A DNA stretch of 64,000 nt from Hymenopellis radicata (lineage: Eukaryota; Basidiomycota; Agaricomycetes; Agaricales; Physalacriaceae): positions 1 to 64,000 of the forward strand of contig JADNRX010000195.1 in the NCBI GenBank assembly GCA_015501595.1, given 5' to 3'. A model generated the notes under the pieces. The model made no database searches and had not been told where the DNA came from. It saw only the letters and a program-made list of their open reading frames with translations. The translations under genes and the position numbers were made by a program. Within the stretch, counting starts at the first letter, position 1. Every line of letters begins with the position of its first letter. Shown piece by piece: positions 33,101-44,430 of this stretch.

Positions 33101-35158
33101 ACAGAGGGTATACATGAGAATACGAACCTTGGATACTTTTCTCATCGCCAGTTGGTCGACCGTCATCATCGTCAAAACCAGCAGTTGAACGCGCTGAAGC
33201 TGAAGGGTCTCAATAACTCGAAGCTTCTACATGGGAGAGCGAGGGCATTGTCCAACCACAAGCGCTTACTAGTCGCTATCCGTAGTGGCAGAGTAGAAGG
33301 CGTTGACCGCATTATCCGTGTTGGACTAAAGCGCGGTTTAGGCGTCAAAGGGCTCCTTGCATTGTATGAGCGTGCGGCGATGGGTGCATACTGTCCACAG
33401 CCATACGAAGAGTCAGATTATCTGCGTGGGCTGTTACTTTGGCGTCTTGGCGGAAATCGTGTTGCAAAAATTGCGCACCGTTCCCTCCATCAAATTCCCA
33501 GCCTCTCTACACTCCGCTGCAATTCTACCATGCCTCGCATTCGACCATCATACGGTGCCCCAACTGAAATCGAAGTCAAGAGCAATATTGAAGCTGTGCT
33601 GTCGCCTGAGGAGCTGACTGCGAGTCGCAAGTCGGGCGACGTGTGCCATCAAGTCGTGATGTTTGACGAAATCTCAGTTGACAAGCGAATCCGATGGGAT
33701 GACTTGACGAACTACTTCCTTGGACTGTGTCGTGAGCATGGAGACCGAGTTTCTCTAGAGTTCAATGGGGTCGACGAGATGAAGGAGCTATTCAGAAGCC
33801 TAGACTGTGGGGACGTACATTACTCATCGGAGGTAATAGCTTCCCACAGCCCCTAACTATTTATATTAACTCTTCATTTAAAGGCTACCATCGGTGCACT
33901 CGGCATTCTCATAGATAACACTCGAATATATGGCGCTCGACCTATTCTAGTCTCCGGTACCTGCAAGTGTGAAACCTCGGCCGAACATGCCAGAGTTCTT
34001 CAGACCGTTCTCGATGCCGTTGATAGCACGAAAGATGAGACGAAGCTTTGCGTCGTCTCTATTGCTTCAGATGGCGAAACAAAACGCGGCGGAGCACTCA
34101 TAGACATGACCTTCAAAGACGATCTCTCCCCAAGTTCCCCCATTTATCCACTTCTACATCCCCTCGAGTTCATGGACTTCCATGTCGGTGATGATGATCT
34201 TACGGCTGACAAGGACTACAAACACGTCTTCAAACGCCTGTGCAACCTTATGCTTCGTAGGTGTGGTCTTGATGTTCGCGAAACCCATGTCAACCCAATG
34301 ATCATGCAATCTCATCTTTGCGATGCCGGTGGTAGTAAAGAACACATCGATTCGCTATTCAAGCCAGACGACAAGCAGGATGTAACACTTGCATATCAAC
34401 TAATGCGCGATCTCTGGTCTCTGCCTGAGACAACGTCTGACCAGCCAATCTTTGTGGCTCAGCGGAATGCCCTCCGCTTACTTGGATCGCTCTTCCGTCA
34501 CCTCATCTTTCCATACATCTGTGTAGATCTGACTCTGAGCAAGCAACTGCGTCATCTAAGCGCGGCAGCTCATCTTGCGTTGGCTCTCTTTCGAGAGTCG
34601 GGGAAAGACTTCATCCCAACGCTCCTATACACGGACATCATGATCATGATTAAAAATGTCTATTTCTGTGTAGCCAAGGGCAAGATCGACAATCCGTCTG
34701 GTATGTTCTGGATTATACTGCTCGGAACGGATCGTTTAGAAACACTCTTCGGAATTCTGCGTACTATTGTGGGGACGGATGCGAACGTGGACCTCCTCCA
34801 ACTCGCTACCCGCCTTACCGGGACAAACGAGGTTTCGAACATACTAGCTATGAAGCCGGAGTGGGACAGCAGTCCTCGCCGGCTTCAGTTACCTGCAGTC
34901 ACGAAGGAGGGGCATCAGATCTTAGACTCTGGCGTGGATCGTATCAATCCCCGGTCATGGCGTGCTGATGTCTCACTGTCCAATGTCGTCTTACAGACAT
35001 GCTGGCGCGGCGGACGCCGTATGGTTGAAGACAACAACCCAGAGCTCGCTCCCCTCTTTGCCGCACTTGACCGCGACAAGCGCTCCATTAGTATTTTGAG
35101 TCCATGTGGTGTCCTTCTCATGGATCTGCCTCTCGCTGAGGATGACAACGAGGATCCT

Positions 35159-35337
35159 GATGTTCCTGATGCGTCTGATGTTCCCGACGTGTCTGATGTC
35201 CCCAACGCGTCCGATACTCCCAATGCGTCCAATATTCCCAATGCGTCCGATATTCCCAACGCGTCCAATATTCCCAACGCGTCCGATATTCCCAACGCGT
35301 CCGATATTCCCAACGCGTCCGATATTCCCACACCAGC
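35159..35337 (+). repeat. 18-bp coding tandem repeat
   Basis: About ten units of the type GATATTCCCAACGCGTCC encode D/N-I/V-P-N/D-A-S hexapeptides between the catalytic and zinc-finger parts of the transposase-like protein. The minus strand stays open through it, which explains a shadow frame there. Confidence 0.9.
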
Positions 35338-37730
35338 ACATATTTCCCCATCTTCGCGCACAGGCACTGCCGTAGCTCTGACTCCATCTATTCGCCGCCC
35401 TGCCATTACCCCAATTGCATCTGAAACTAGTCCACGGCTTGATATGGATGACTCCGGAGTATGGGAACTTGAAGATCAGATCGCTGAGGATGAAGACGTT
35501 GTAGTCTCAGATGTGACGAAGCGCGTCTTTGATCGCTTTGTTTTAATGGATGGCAAGAAAGTGAATAAGGCGCGAGCAATCAAAATCCACTCACGCTATC
35601 GGAATGAGATCAGTTCCACTGACCGTCTGAAGCGCGTTCAAGAGATCAAGCGCTTCAGCTTTGACCGGTCGTGTGTTGCACTGAACTCCATTGACGACGA
35701 CTTCGAGGACACGATGCAGCCTGTACTGATCATCGGGGAACCAGTGGCTACACTCCTTTACTGCGAACATCAACTGTTTGTATGCATTGGTGCGGTGACA
35801 GATATCACCATCGGAGGCTCGAAGGATTCCTCAGTAACCGACGTGGGTTAGATATTCTGGGAGAGGACGGCGTGTCTGTCGAGTTCCAAATCATCGATCT
35901 CGTTCCTGCGACTGCTAATGATGACCCGACACTCAAGAATGACTGGCGTACTGGAAGTCGACCGCGCCCGCCTGCTACACTGTACCGGGGCAATTTGTAC
36001 AGCCATTTCTCCGCAGCTCGGCAGTCCAGAGGTTGGGCCGACCTTTTGGCTTCTTGACAGTACGGAGGTTATTGCGCTCGGAACAGAACTCCTGCAACGG
36101 TTGGAGTCAGCATCTGCAGATTCAGTGAACGCGCAGAGGAACAAGAGAATACCTTCGGTGATTCGATCCAAGAATTTTCCGTACCGCGAGTCTTCTGGTA
36201 GGTCGAGACAATGTTCCTATTTTTTTATGTCAATTCACACTTTCCAGGTAAGGTGTGCTTCCTTTGCGAAACTGAGGCCAGCTTTCGGGATATTGGTGAT
36301 ACAATCTACTGCTCTGAGTGCGGCGTAGACCCTATGATTCCCTTCGATCTGTTGAAACCCCAGAACATCATCGCACATGTAGGTGCACATATCCAATTCG
36401 GCGGCGTCCAGAAGTCGCTCCTCCCCTGCGGATTATGTCTGTCACCTGCACCCATTGTGAGTTCTTCCTGACGAAGGGGGCAATACGCAAATTGATCGAA
36501 AGCGCACCCGCGGCTGCGTCGTATTCAAGTCGTTGAATACTCGTGGCTTTAAATACGCCGTAGCTGCCAATTCGACTGCGAAAAGCCCGTGCTCGAATGT
36601 TCCCATCGAATGCCGTATCTGCAGCCGCTCGGATTCCAATGCCCTGCAATTTGGAAGTACACAGCACGCGAGCACTACAAGAAGGTGCATCCCAATGCAG
36701 ACCTTAACTTGTACAAGGCCGATTGGGATATCTCTCCATCAGAGAAGAAGGCAATGAGAAGGGTATACACGGAGCGGAAGAAACAGTCGAAGCCGAAGAA
36801 ATCCCGAGCTGAGGCGAAGGCGCTGAAGGAAATTGGTGCTCTGGTGATCTCGGAAGCTCACAGCACGCGAACATCACACAGGTAAGTGTCGAAATCATGA
36901 TATATTGAAGAGGGTATTGATTAATATCTAGGCATAGCGTGTCTGCAGGACCTAGTGACCTGGACAACAGTGAGCATGGTGAATGGGATGAGCAAACAGG
37001 TAACAGACCTCCAATTTCAACCACCTTTGGGGGTCTGCCACGTCTTGCTGCCGAGGACGCACACTGGCTCGATGAGGGTTCTGGTGAATCCGAGGCGTTA
37101 TCGTCTGAATCAGAAATTGAGGCGGAGGAAACAGGAGACGAGGGAGAGGACATGCCTGCGCCAGAGAATGATCCTGTGGAGGCCAATGAAACGTCAATTG
37201 AAGCTATGGACGCAGAAATGAACGCACCAAACGAGAGTGACAACGCCTTTTCGCGGCCAGATCCCGACGCGACGCGACCACGATCAGAGCCAGCATCCAA
37301 CTCACGACCCATTGAACCGGTTGCTTCAACTAATCCAGCAGCTTCTGCGACGACGCTGGCGAATCCAATACTGGGGGGACTCATACCCACGCCAGAGCCG
37401 GGCCCAGTTGCAGGTGGTAGTCGTCAATCGGGAAGGAAGCGTAAGGAGATGGATCTAACGAACATGCTTGGCCACTGTGAATGTGGAATCGCCGTTCCCG
37501 AGAGTGAGCGAGGTACAGCAGCAAAATGCACGCGAGCCGGATGTGAAACAGGCTGGGTGCGTGAAGAATATTGATTTCCGTCTAGTTGGTCCATTCTGAT
37601 AGTCCGGCAGTTCCACATGGCGTGTCTGGGGATGGATTTTGTACCCCAGCGATGGGTGTGCGATGGGTGCAGAGGTAGCGAGCGCGAAGGAAAGAGACGG
37701 CGATGAAGGTGGGAAGAAGTGCGGGGTAGA

Positions 37731-37967
37731 TACTGTACCGTTTCGACCGTAAGTTCGCGGCATGTGACGCGTTATGCCGTGAACTTACAGGAAATAGGTT
37801 CGTTTTCAGGCATAAGGCCAATTTGGAAGTCCCGCAGGCCCGAAAAATTGCCATTTTGGGCGATGCAGCCCTGAAATGAGGCCCGTTACGTGTTATCATT
37901 AGCTCTAAGTTAGGTTCTGACGACCGCGTGACGCGTTATGCGAATATGCGGTCGAAACGGTACAGTA
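37731..37967 (+). repeat. A-type TA-inserting MITE (A3)
   Basis: Termini CTGTACCGTTTCGACCG / CGGTCGAAACGGTACAG with TA, 25 bp behind the stop codon of the N1 gene and inside N1. Confidence 0.95.
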
Positions 37968-39299
37968 TTCCGAATACAGTAAATAATGCATCACGTGACA
38001 TTTATGACGTCATAGAGGTAGGTAGGTCCGAGGTCGAGCCTCGAAAAATATTAATCGGCCTAGTGTACAAAAACTTTTCTGAGGAACCCCCTTGCGAAAA
38101 AGTCGAGAGAAGCAAGCCTGGCTAGCGAGGTCGTCCACAGTGCTATTTGGATCCCACGCCTCCGTTCATCGCGATCCAACCAGTAATCTTAGGGCTTTTG
38201 TTCAAACATCGGCCATCTGAGATGGCCCGTTTGAACGAGCGTGTTGAAACGCCCGCCCGCCATAGCTAACAGTATGTATTGACCAGTAGCTAGATGTACC
38301 TACAAGAACACATCGTTTTAACGCGTTCAAACCCTTCGGAACCCCCATGCCCTTGTCAAGAGTTCAAGTCGCGCGTGTCAACGCATTTGAACTGCTATAT
38401 GGCGCTGTCGTAGCCACTGTGGAGAGCTGACCGTTTGAATACATTGTGTGGTGTGAGCATTCAAACCTTGTTGCCACCCTCAAGTTCTCCTTCGCGACGC
38501 TAAGCCGTTCAAACGCGTTCAGGCGTATACTGCTTGAACGCGCTTCGACAGACTGCGTTTCAACGCAACTCCAACAAACAACCCGAGCCCAGATCTTGAG
38601 TCGCCGTAACCCGTTTGAACGACATTCAACTCTCAGCGTTTGAACGATGTGGAAACTGTCATCGTTCAAATGTCGAGAGTTGAATCGTGTCAATGATCCG
38701 ACCTTGTCTGTAACCTTCAGCAAAGAGAGAAGTGGGTATGAGTGAGTAAGTAGTAGGAAATCTAGGTGCCACTCAAGCCTTGGCCCTTGGGCATGGTGGT
38801 CTGAAGGCAAGAGTGATAAATGTCACGTGTCATCTCCCTTTGATTGTCTAGTCCTTGCTTACTACTTAGCCCGTTCAACTTATTGAAATTTGAAGAACAA
38901 AGGGCTTTGATCATGTGGTCCAATCTTCCCGGTCACCCGCCCCGGCGCTCCTCGTCGAATGGATGAATTTGAGTGTACTTACATGAGCTCAAGCATATCA
39001 CCGACGAGGGCTATCCTTCCACCACCACCACCACCACCACACATCACTTACCTTCAGACACCTCAAGTGACTCTGAGTATGCTCCAAGTCAACTCCAATA
39101 GGGCGTGTTCACTATCGACAGACTCGTGTAAGTATAGCGCCGCACATGCCTATTGTAGAGGCGTCGTTCACATTAACGAATGTCTGACGTGAACGAGCAT
39201 GAAACTTGATACGCTGACCCGCACGTAGGGCACAGAATCAGGCCCGGAGGACGCTGAGAATGGCATTATCTGATAGAAGAGCACAAACAAAGTTCGGTG

Positions 39300-40660
39300 A
39301 AAAGGTATGACAGTTGCCCGCCCGACCGTCCACGATTGCGCACACAGCCGAAATGTGTGCGGGAGTGCATCGTGATCATCGCCGCCATTGTCCGGGAGTG
39401 CATCGTTCAGCAACAGAAGTGTTTCGCCACCATGGTTGTGGTGGTGATGCGGATTTGGACGAGTGCTATGGATCTGGCGAGAGCGGGGAATGGAAACGGA
39501 AACCATGGGCTGTCGGGCCCCGCTAGAGCTTGTGCGTCTTCTCATCGGAAACACAGTCATTTATTGTGATAAACGTTCAAGTAAAGCAGCGTGAGTCAAT
39601 GCAAAAAATTGGTCACCAGCTGTGCCGGCAGGCGTGCAATTGCTACCGCACTGTTGAGAATCGTTAAGACGAGGACAATTTGGGCTCGGATAGCATCGTA
39701 AGTGCAGAGTCAGATGCGGATTGAAAAGGTTAAACGAGTAACAAGGCATGTCCTGCACATCATTCGTCCGTGGTACGAGAAAAGTAAGGCTGTTTTTACT
39801 AGACTAAGTCTTTCGCATTACCGAAACGTCCAGTTGATGCAGCAGTGTGACACACATGGAAGCGACAGGCAGGAGTACACTGCAGTATTAACACAAAGAC
39901 ATAAAATTAGCCCAGACGATTCCAGTCCTCTTGCCTACAGGAATGGCGGGGGAAAATATCCCTGATTGAAGTTGAGAGTTTGGAAAGAAGAGACTCGGAA
40001 TTACCGGACCGCTCTTCCGTCTCATAAAAATGCTGGAAGCCTAGGGTTAGGGTTCCATATTCTTACCTTTTGACCATCCATTATCATGTCCTCGATATCG
40101 GTCTCAACGACCTCGACGCGACTATTCTCCTCGCTCTTAGTGCTCATGAATTTTTCTTCGTCTCTGACTTGCCTTGACCCGACATGGCATCTACAAGGAC
40201 CGATTTCTCTTTCTGCATAGCGGTCTACATTGTGATGCACTGGTCACCAAGCTGGCAATGGTGTGTTTCCTTTGTTTGCATATCTTCATTTAGTTGATCA
40301 TGTTTGCTAGGCAAGATTAACGCCGGACCTCGATAAAAACGCTTATCACCGTTCCGACATTTACTGCTGGATGCAGGCCGCTAACGAAGCTACTGGTTTT
40401 CCCAGAACGATGTCATTATCCGTCATCCTTTTCACGCGCCCGAACCTCGTCGAGCTGACGCTCGGTGGACGCACTGGCGATAGGACGGTTCGAGCGATGT
40501 GAACGCGTCGTTGTGTGCTAGTTCGTCCCACCCTCGATTTCGCAGCCCGCTCCTGGTCTGCATGTCCTTCCTCCAACCGACCGACTTCGACTGCAACAGG
40601 CCGATGATCAGTTCACGATGCAGCTCCCGGTTTTCAAATGATGGTGTTTGTCGTCCGGAA
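39300..40660. other. Interior of J1: fragments only
   Basis: A CCA trinucleotide run is at 39020-39042. Short frames such as 40090-40220 (minus and plus) and a PNLVELTLGG-like Leu-rich phrase at about 40437 suggest decayed host-gene pieces (F-box/LRR-like at best). No complete gene is seen. Confidence 0.3.
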
Positions 40661-40667
40661 CAGGCAA

Positions 40668-40820
40668 TACTGTACTATTACGACCTCATCTTCGCATAAC
40701 GCGTAACGGGGGGGTCATTTTATCTTATCAGACCTCGCCGATCGCCTGGAAATCCTTATCGGGCTTTCAGAATTTTTTTTTTCTAAAAATCTGTGAAGAT
40801 AAGGTCGTAATAGTACAGTA
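40668..40820 (+). repeat. B-type short MITE, 153 bp (B3)
   Basis: Termini CTGTACTATTACGACC and GGTCGTAATAGTACAG with TA, inside J1; sub-terminal CGCATAACGCGTAACGGG. Confidence 0.95.
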
Positions 40821-40933
40821 CCTACAGGACCGTTGTGGACACGCCAACGATTTTCCTCTTTAGGTCGGCCACACCATTGTTCACCCTATGGCTGCACAGA
40901 TTGTCCGGGAGAAGTGCAGACAATAGTGGCGCG

Positions 40934-40940
40934 TATATAA
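40934..40940 (+). promoter_or_regulatory. Candidate TATA box
   Basis: TATATAA lies 29 bp upstream of the ATG at 40969, so any transcript from it would start close to that codon. Confidence 0.3.
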
Positions 40941-40968
40941 AGAGGACGCGCATACCGCTGACTTGCCA

Positions 40969-41768
40969 ATGCCTCGCAATCCTTTTCTCTCCAACATACT
41001 ATCTACCTCCTGGCTGAGGCACCGACAAAATCTTGCACCTCTAATAATCATCTACGTATACATTCCCACACTGGCTCCACGAACCCGTTCCGTCGCCTCT
41101 GCAAACCCCGCCTACCGCCCACAATCCTTCACCACCGCTACGCTCCTCTGTTCTCCCTACCGAGAACGCATCTCCTACATCCCTCACCTACTCCCCAGCA
41201 CCGAGGAGCCCCTGCTGCCCTCCATCACCCCAACGCTTTCCCTGACCTACTGGGATCCCATGTCCTACAACATCGATCCCATGCCCGTCGTAACCGAGAC
41301 ATTCGACCTCAACACCGATCTCACGCTGTGTCCCGCGCACACGCTCTTGTCCTACCCAGACATCCCAAATTAGGTTGAGCGATACTTGCCGCTGCTGCAG
41401 TATCAGACCGTCGAGGAGTCGGGCTATCATCTTGAAGAAACGGAGGAGGCGGAGGAGGCGCGAAGCGGCTTCTGCCTAGTGATCTGTCCGCGCTGGTTCA
41501 GTCGGATAGGCAACCTGAGTTCTGGTATCCGTACTCGGATGACCCAGTGATGATCATCTCTGGGACAGTGGCTGGGGTACCTGGGTATCATGCTCTGAAG
41601 CACAAAGCTTCCGAGCCTGACACGTTAGAGGTGGACGAGATGGGTTCGGGAAGAAGCAAAGGCTCAACGATGCCAATTGGGCTTTGCGTTCCTCTCACTC
41701 AACTCCACTCTATACCCAGAGCAGTCAGATTGGTACTCTGCCTTCGTTTATTCGACCGGAGGACATGA
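40969..41768 (+). pseudogene. Unknown gene fragment captured in J1
   Basis: A 134-codon frame (40969-41373) has protein-like composition (RISYIPHLLP..., SYNIDPMPVVTETFDLNTD) and ends in TAG. The region after it stays gene-like in other frames (VERYLPLLQYQTVEESG; FWYPYSDDPVMIISGTVAG) until a stop near 41768. This suggests one gene broken by a stop and a frameshift. The family is not recognised. The ATG 29 bp behind a TATA box supports a once-active promoter. Confidence 0.35.
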
Positions 41769-43089
41769 TGATGATGGCGTAGCCTTGAATCTACTACTTT
41801 TCTCTCACATTCATTCGATCATATTGTTATCCATGCGCACTCTCATTCACTCACCAACCGTAGGATAGACTCTGTATGCTGTACTTCGCTGTGGAATTTC
41901 ATGTTGTTTTCGCGTTATGTTCTGGGGCCTACCAGTGAACTCTGGGATATGCAGGCTTGTAGCTTGACGCAGTGTCGAGCCGTCAGCTTCGTTTGTGACT
42001 ATGACTTGGATCTGGAACGAAAACTATGAGCTGCTGCATACTGAATAGTAAGCTCAGCCTAGCTGGTCACCATGGACATTTCTCTGAGATCCGAGTCTGA
42101 AAGCCGTTTTCCACTAGTTTCCAATCTAGATTGTGGCATCGAGACTGAGTTTCGTTTCTACACTTGCATCTGGATTGTCGAAGTTGCTTTTCCCTTCTTG
42201 TACGTTCTCGTCTTTGAGACGCCACCGGTTCTAGCAGGACATGCAGGTGCTAGATAAGATAAGATTAGATAATCCGCGAACAAAGCCTAGAACCAACCTA
42301 GAACGGTCCTTTTGTCACGGTTAATGTCTTGTAGCTATAGCCACTCCCTTCTCTTTATACCATCATGGTCAGATGAACCGTCGCCCACCTCCCCGCTGCC
42401 CTTTCTTTCGGCGCTCTAGAAGTTCGAGACTGAGAAGTGGCCGCCATGTCTGGCAAGGTCTTACTGGGACGAGTTCCTCAGCGATGATGGCGGATACTTG
42501 AGTGGCGAGGAACAATAGTGTTTTAACGTGTGTTGCAACACGTTCCAGCACATGAGCGTCTGATCTATGAAATTGGAAACTTCACAGTTTGAACGCTCAA
42601 GTGCTGAGAGGTGTTGCAACGTGCGTTGAGATGAACGCGTTGAGAGCCCAGGGTTTGAACGCGTTAGAATCTGTCAATGCAGTCTGGCATCATAGCTCGA
42701 ACGAGGTCGGCGTCAGCAGCAGACGAAGGCTGTTGGAACGCCTTGATATCGCGCAGGGTTTAAGCGAGTTAAAACGGTGTATTTTAGGTACAGGTAGCTA
42801 CTAGTCAATACATACTATTAGCTATGGCGGACGGGCGTGTCAACGCGCACGTTCGAACGGGCCATCTCAGATGGCCCGATGTTTGAACAAAAGCCCTGAG
42901 AAATCAGATCCAACAAGGTCGTTTATCGAGACAATTGTCGTTCAGAGAGGCGTCGACGAGTCGGTAGGTAGGTAGGTAGGTGTACGTGAAAGGAATGCAC
43001 CTACAAGACGGAGAGAATGTGATGGTGAAGGGCAAACCATCAATTGCCGGATTCGGTTGCGTGATCGCAAACTTCTTCCTCCCGCCATC

Positions 43090-43263
43090 ATGTCGCCTCG
43101 AGGCGTATCCTCAATTCGCAACATGTGGGCGTCGGATCTTTTCAATATTCAATGGGATCTGTCGGTACTTGTGCATCAGTCCTTCTGGGATGATATTGAA
43201 TACTACAACACACCGTGGAACACCTACTTCGTCAAGCCCCGCCCCTCCCTCTTGGAAATCTAA
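43090..43263 (+). CDS. Short conserved frame in block C, copy 2 (57 aa)
   Basis: ATG follows CCCGCCATC. The peptide (MSPRGVSSIRNMWASDLFN...WDDIEYYNTPWNTYFV) matches the frame at 51867 along its length, and the 17-kb copy keeps the same reading except for two stops. Substitutions are mostly in-frame. It may be a first exon or a small protein; no family is recognised. Confidence 0.35.
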   Translation: MSPRGVSSIRNMWASDLFNIQWDLSVLVHQSFWDDIEYYNTPWNTYFVKPRPSLLEI

Positions 43264-43530
43264 ACCCCGCCCCAGGAAAGATTGGGCAGCTCTCGCTGCT
43301 CACCGCGTCCTCGCTTGACGGGTATCTGGTGATGACGTCTGCGACTTCTAGAACGAATCATTTTTGAAAGTGGTGCTGGCGTTGACCACCTTTATATGGT
43401 CTGCAGACTCTGCACCTTGGCGCCTTCTACTAGGGCTGTGTATTTTATGGTCGTGTTACTAACACATATTAAATAACACTGTTATTAACTGTTATTAACA
43501 TTTATAACATTGGCCACCGAAATGAGCATG

Positions 43531-44430
43531 TAGTGAATAGCGCGGGTCGGGTTCGGGTCGGCGGACCGTTACCCGACCCCGACCCTCTGAACCACCCGAA
43601 CCCGCCATGTCGGGTACGGGTTTTACATCGGGTTACCCTCGGTATAGAAAGGGTGACGGGTGTACCCGTACCCTTGGGGAACGGAGAGGCCGGACATGGA
43701 CATGGGGCTCGTTATGGTGTTTTTCGTGCGCGCCGACGACCCCCAGGCAATTGCACAGGGGCTATCGACGAGCACGACGCAGACAGGTGATGCCCACACT
43801 GTTGATATACAACAGGGATGGGTAACAACATGGTACTGGGCGGGAGGGAGGAGAGAAAATGGTGAGTGCGAGGTCCTGGAGGACATGATGGGAATGGTGC
43901 AGGCGAGGAAATGGTGTTAGTTGTATACGCTGCGCGAGATGAGACAATTCGCGACATCAAAATCAGGCAGGAAATGAAAACAGAGAAGAAGACGCACCGT
44001 ATGGGGCTGCATGCGTCTACGATGCCCATGATCTGAATCATCTCCTTGTCAAAACTGTTGTCGTCCTGCTCGTTGTTGTCGTAGTCCCGCTCATCGTCGT
44101 CGTTGTCCTGCTCATGGTTTCCGCAGCTGTGCGCCTGCGTCTGCTGGTAAGCATCGTTGAATTGGCGCCGTCGTATAGACGAGCGCACGTCCAGCCGTGC
44201 CCAAAGTCGGGAGACGGGAGCGAATCTGGCCGCGCCCAGCCTGTCCACGCCCTCTAACAGCGTCGCAGCCTCGTCCAGAGGGCTTACGCGTCTCGAATAC
44301 GCGTCGAATTGGTGCCGTCGCGCGGACGAGCACCAGAATGCGCCCCGAACTGTATTCGAGGGCGCAGCGGCCAGCGCGTAGCCGAACCGCAGCAGAAAAG
44401 GCATCAAACGGAAATAAAAGATAACATTCT
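43531..44430 (+). mobile_element. F-family element F3, right end not found
   Basis: Left end TAGTGAATAGCGCGGGTCGG as in F2, with the GCAATTGCACAGGGGC palindrome variant at about 43749 and GGCTTACGCGTC phrases at 44281. Comparison with 17.6 kb shows foreign sequence from about 43435 to 44440; it starts with TAGGGCTGTGTATTTTATGG, perhaps another element's end. No matching 3' terminus or TSD could be found. Confidence 0.6.

Larger units (their letters stand above)
30676..37706 (+). pseudogene. Transposase-like gene: BED-type finger, RNase-H fold, C-terminal PHD finger (decayed)
   Basis: Exons 30676-30702, 30749-31482, 31531-33832 (minus insert G1) and from 33884. The N-terminus has a C-x2-C...H...C finger (CAVCGEIL...RHVGTGIC). 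Candidate catalytic acids lie in MFDEISVD (Asp ~33665), SIASDGETKRGG (Asp ~34070) and TDRLETLFGILR (Glu ~34739), spaced as in RNase-H-like transposases with a helical insertion; TADKDYKHVFKRL precedes the insert. I recognise this as a family common in Agaricomycetes. After an 18-bp repeat (NASDIP units) the C-terminal half has zinc-binding motifs (CFLCETE, CSECG, CGLC) and ends in a PHD-like CECG...CTRAGC...FHMAC...CDGC split by an intron at about 37557. It is not functional as read: G1 interrupts exon 3, and frame breaks occur near 35848, 35930, 36445, 36500 and 36640. Confidence 0.75.
30271..38094 (+). mobile_element. 7.8-kb transposon N1 carrying the transposase-like gene
   Basis: Inverted termini CAAGGGGGTTCC (start) and GGAACCCCCTTG (end) are bracketed by the octamer CGAAAAAG (30263-30270, 38095-38102). 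The uninterrupted block R copy at 51608-51630 reads AACGCGAAAAGGTTGAG at this site. Sub-terminal GGTAGGTAGGTCCGA phrases occur at both ends (30311, 38018). Nested in it are B2, G1 and A3. Eight-bp TSDs and a BED/RNase-H-fold transposase suit a hAT- or P-like superfamily. Confidence 0.9.
38181..42906 (+). mobile_element. 4.7-kb element J1 with GTTTGAACG-rich ends
   Basis: Octamer GATCCAAC flanks both sides (38173-38180, 42907-42914); the block R/C copies at 16665 and 51712 read GATCC...AAGGTCG uninterrupted. The inverted ends share AGGGCTTTTGTTCAAACATC followed by GGCCATCTSAGATGGCCC. Variants of GTTTGAACG/CGTTCAAAC recur many times at 38190-38700 and 42520-42900. The interior holds gene fragments and B3 but no recognisable transposase. 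Boundaries depend on which TSD reading is right; a weaker alternative places them ~10 bp further in. Confidence 0.8.

Noticed and set aside
37455..37763. Frames starting MPRTYGRNGTV (also 2447, 23097, 23628)
   Set aside because: These peptides are translations of the A-type terminal repeat, not genes.
30271..38094. Retrotransposon or virus-derived origin of N1
   Set aside because: No reverse transcriptase, protease, integrase or LTRs; ends and the octamer duplication fit a cut-and-paste DNA element.
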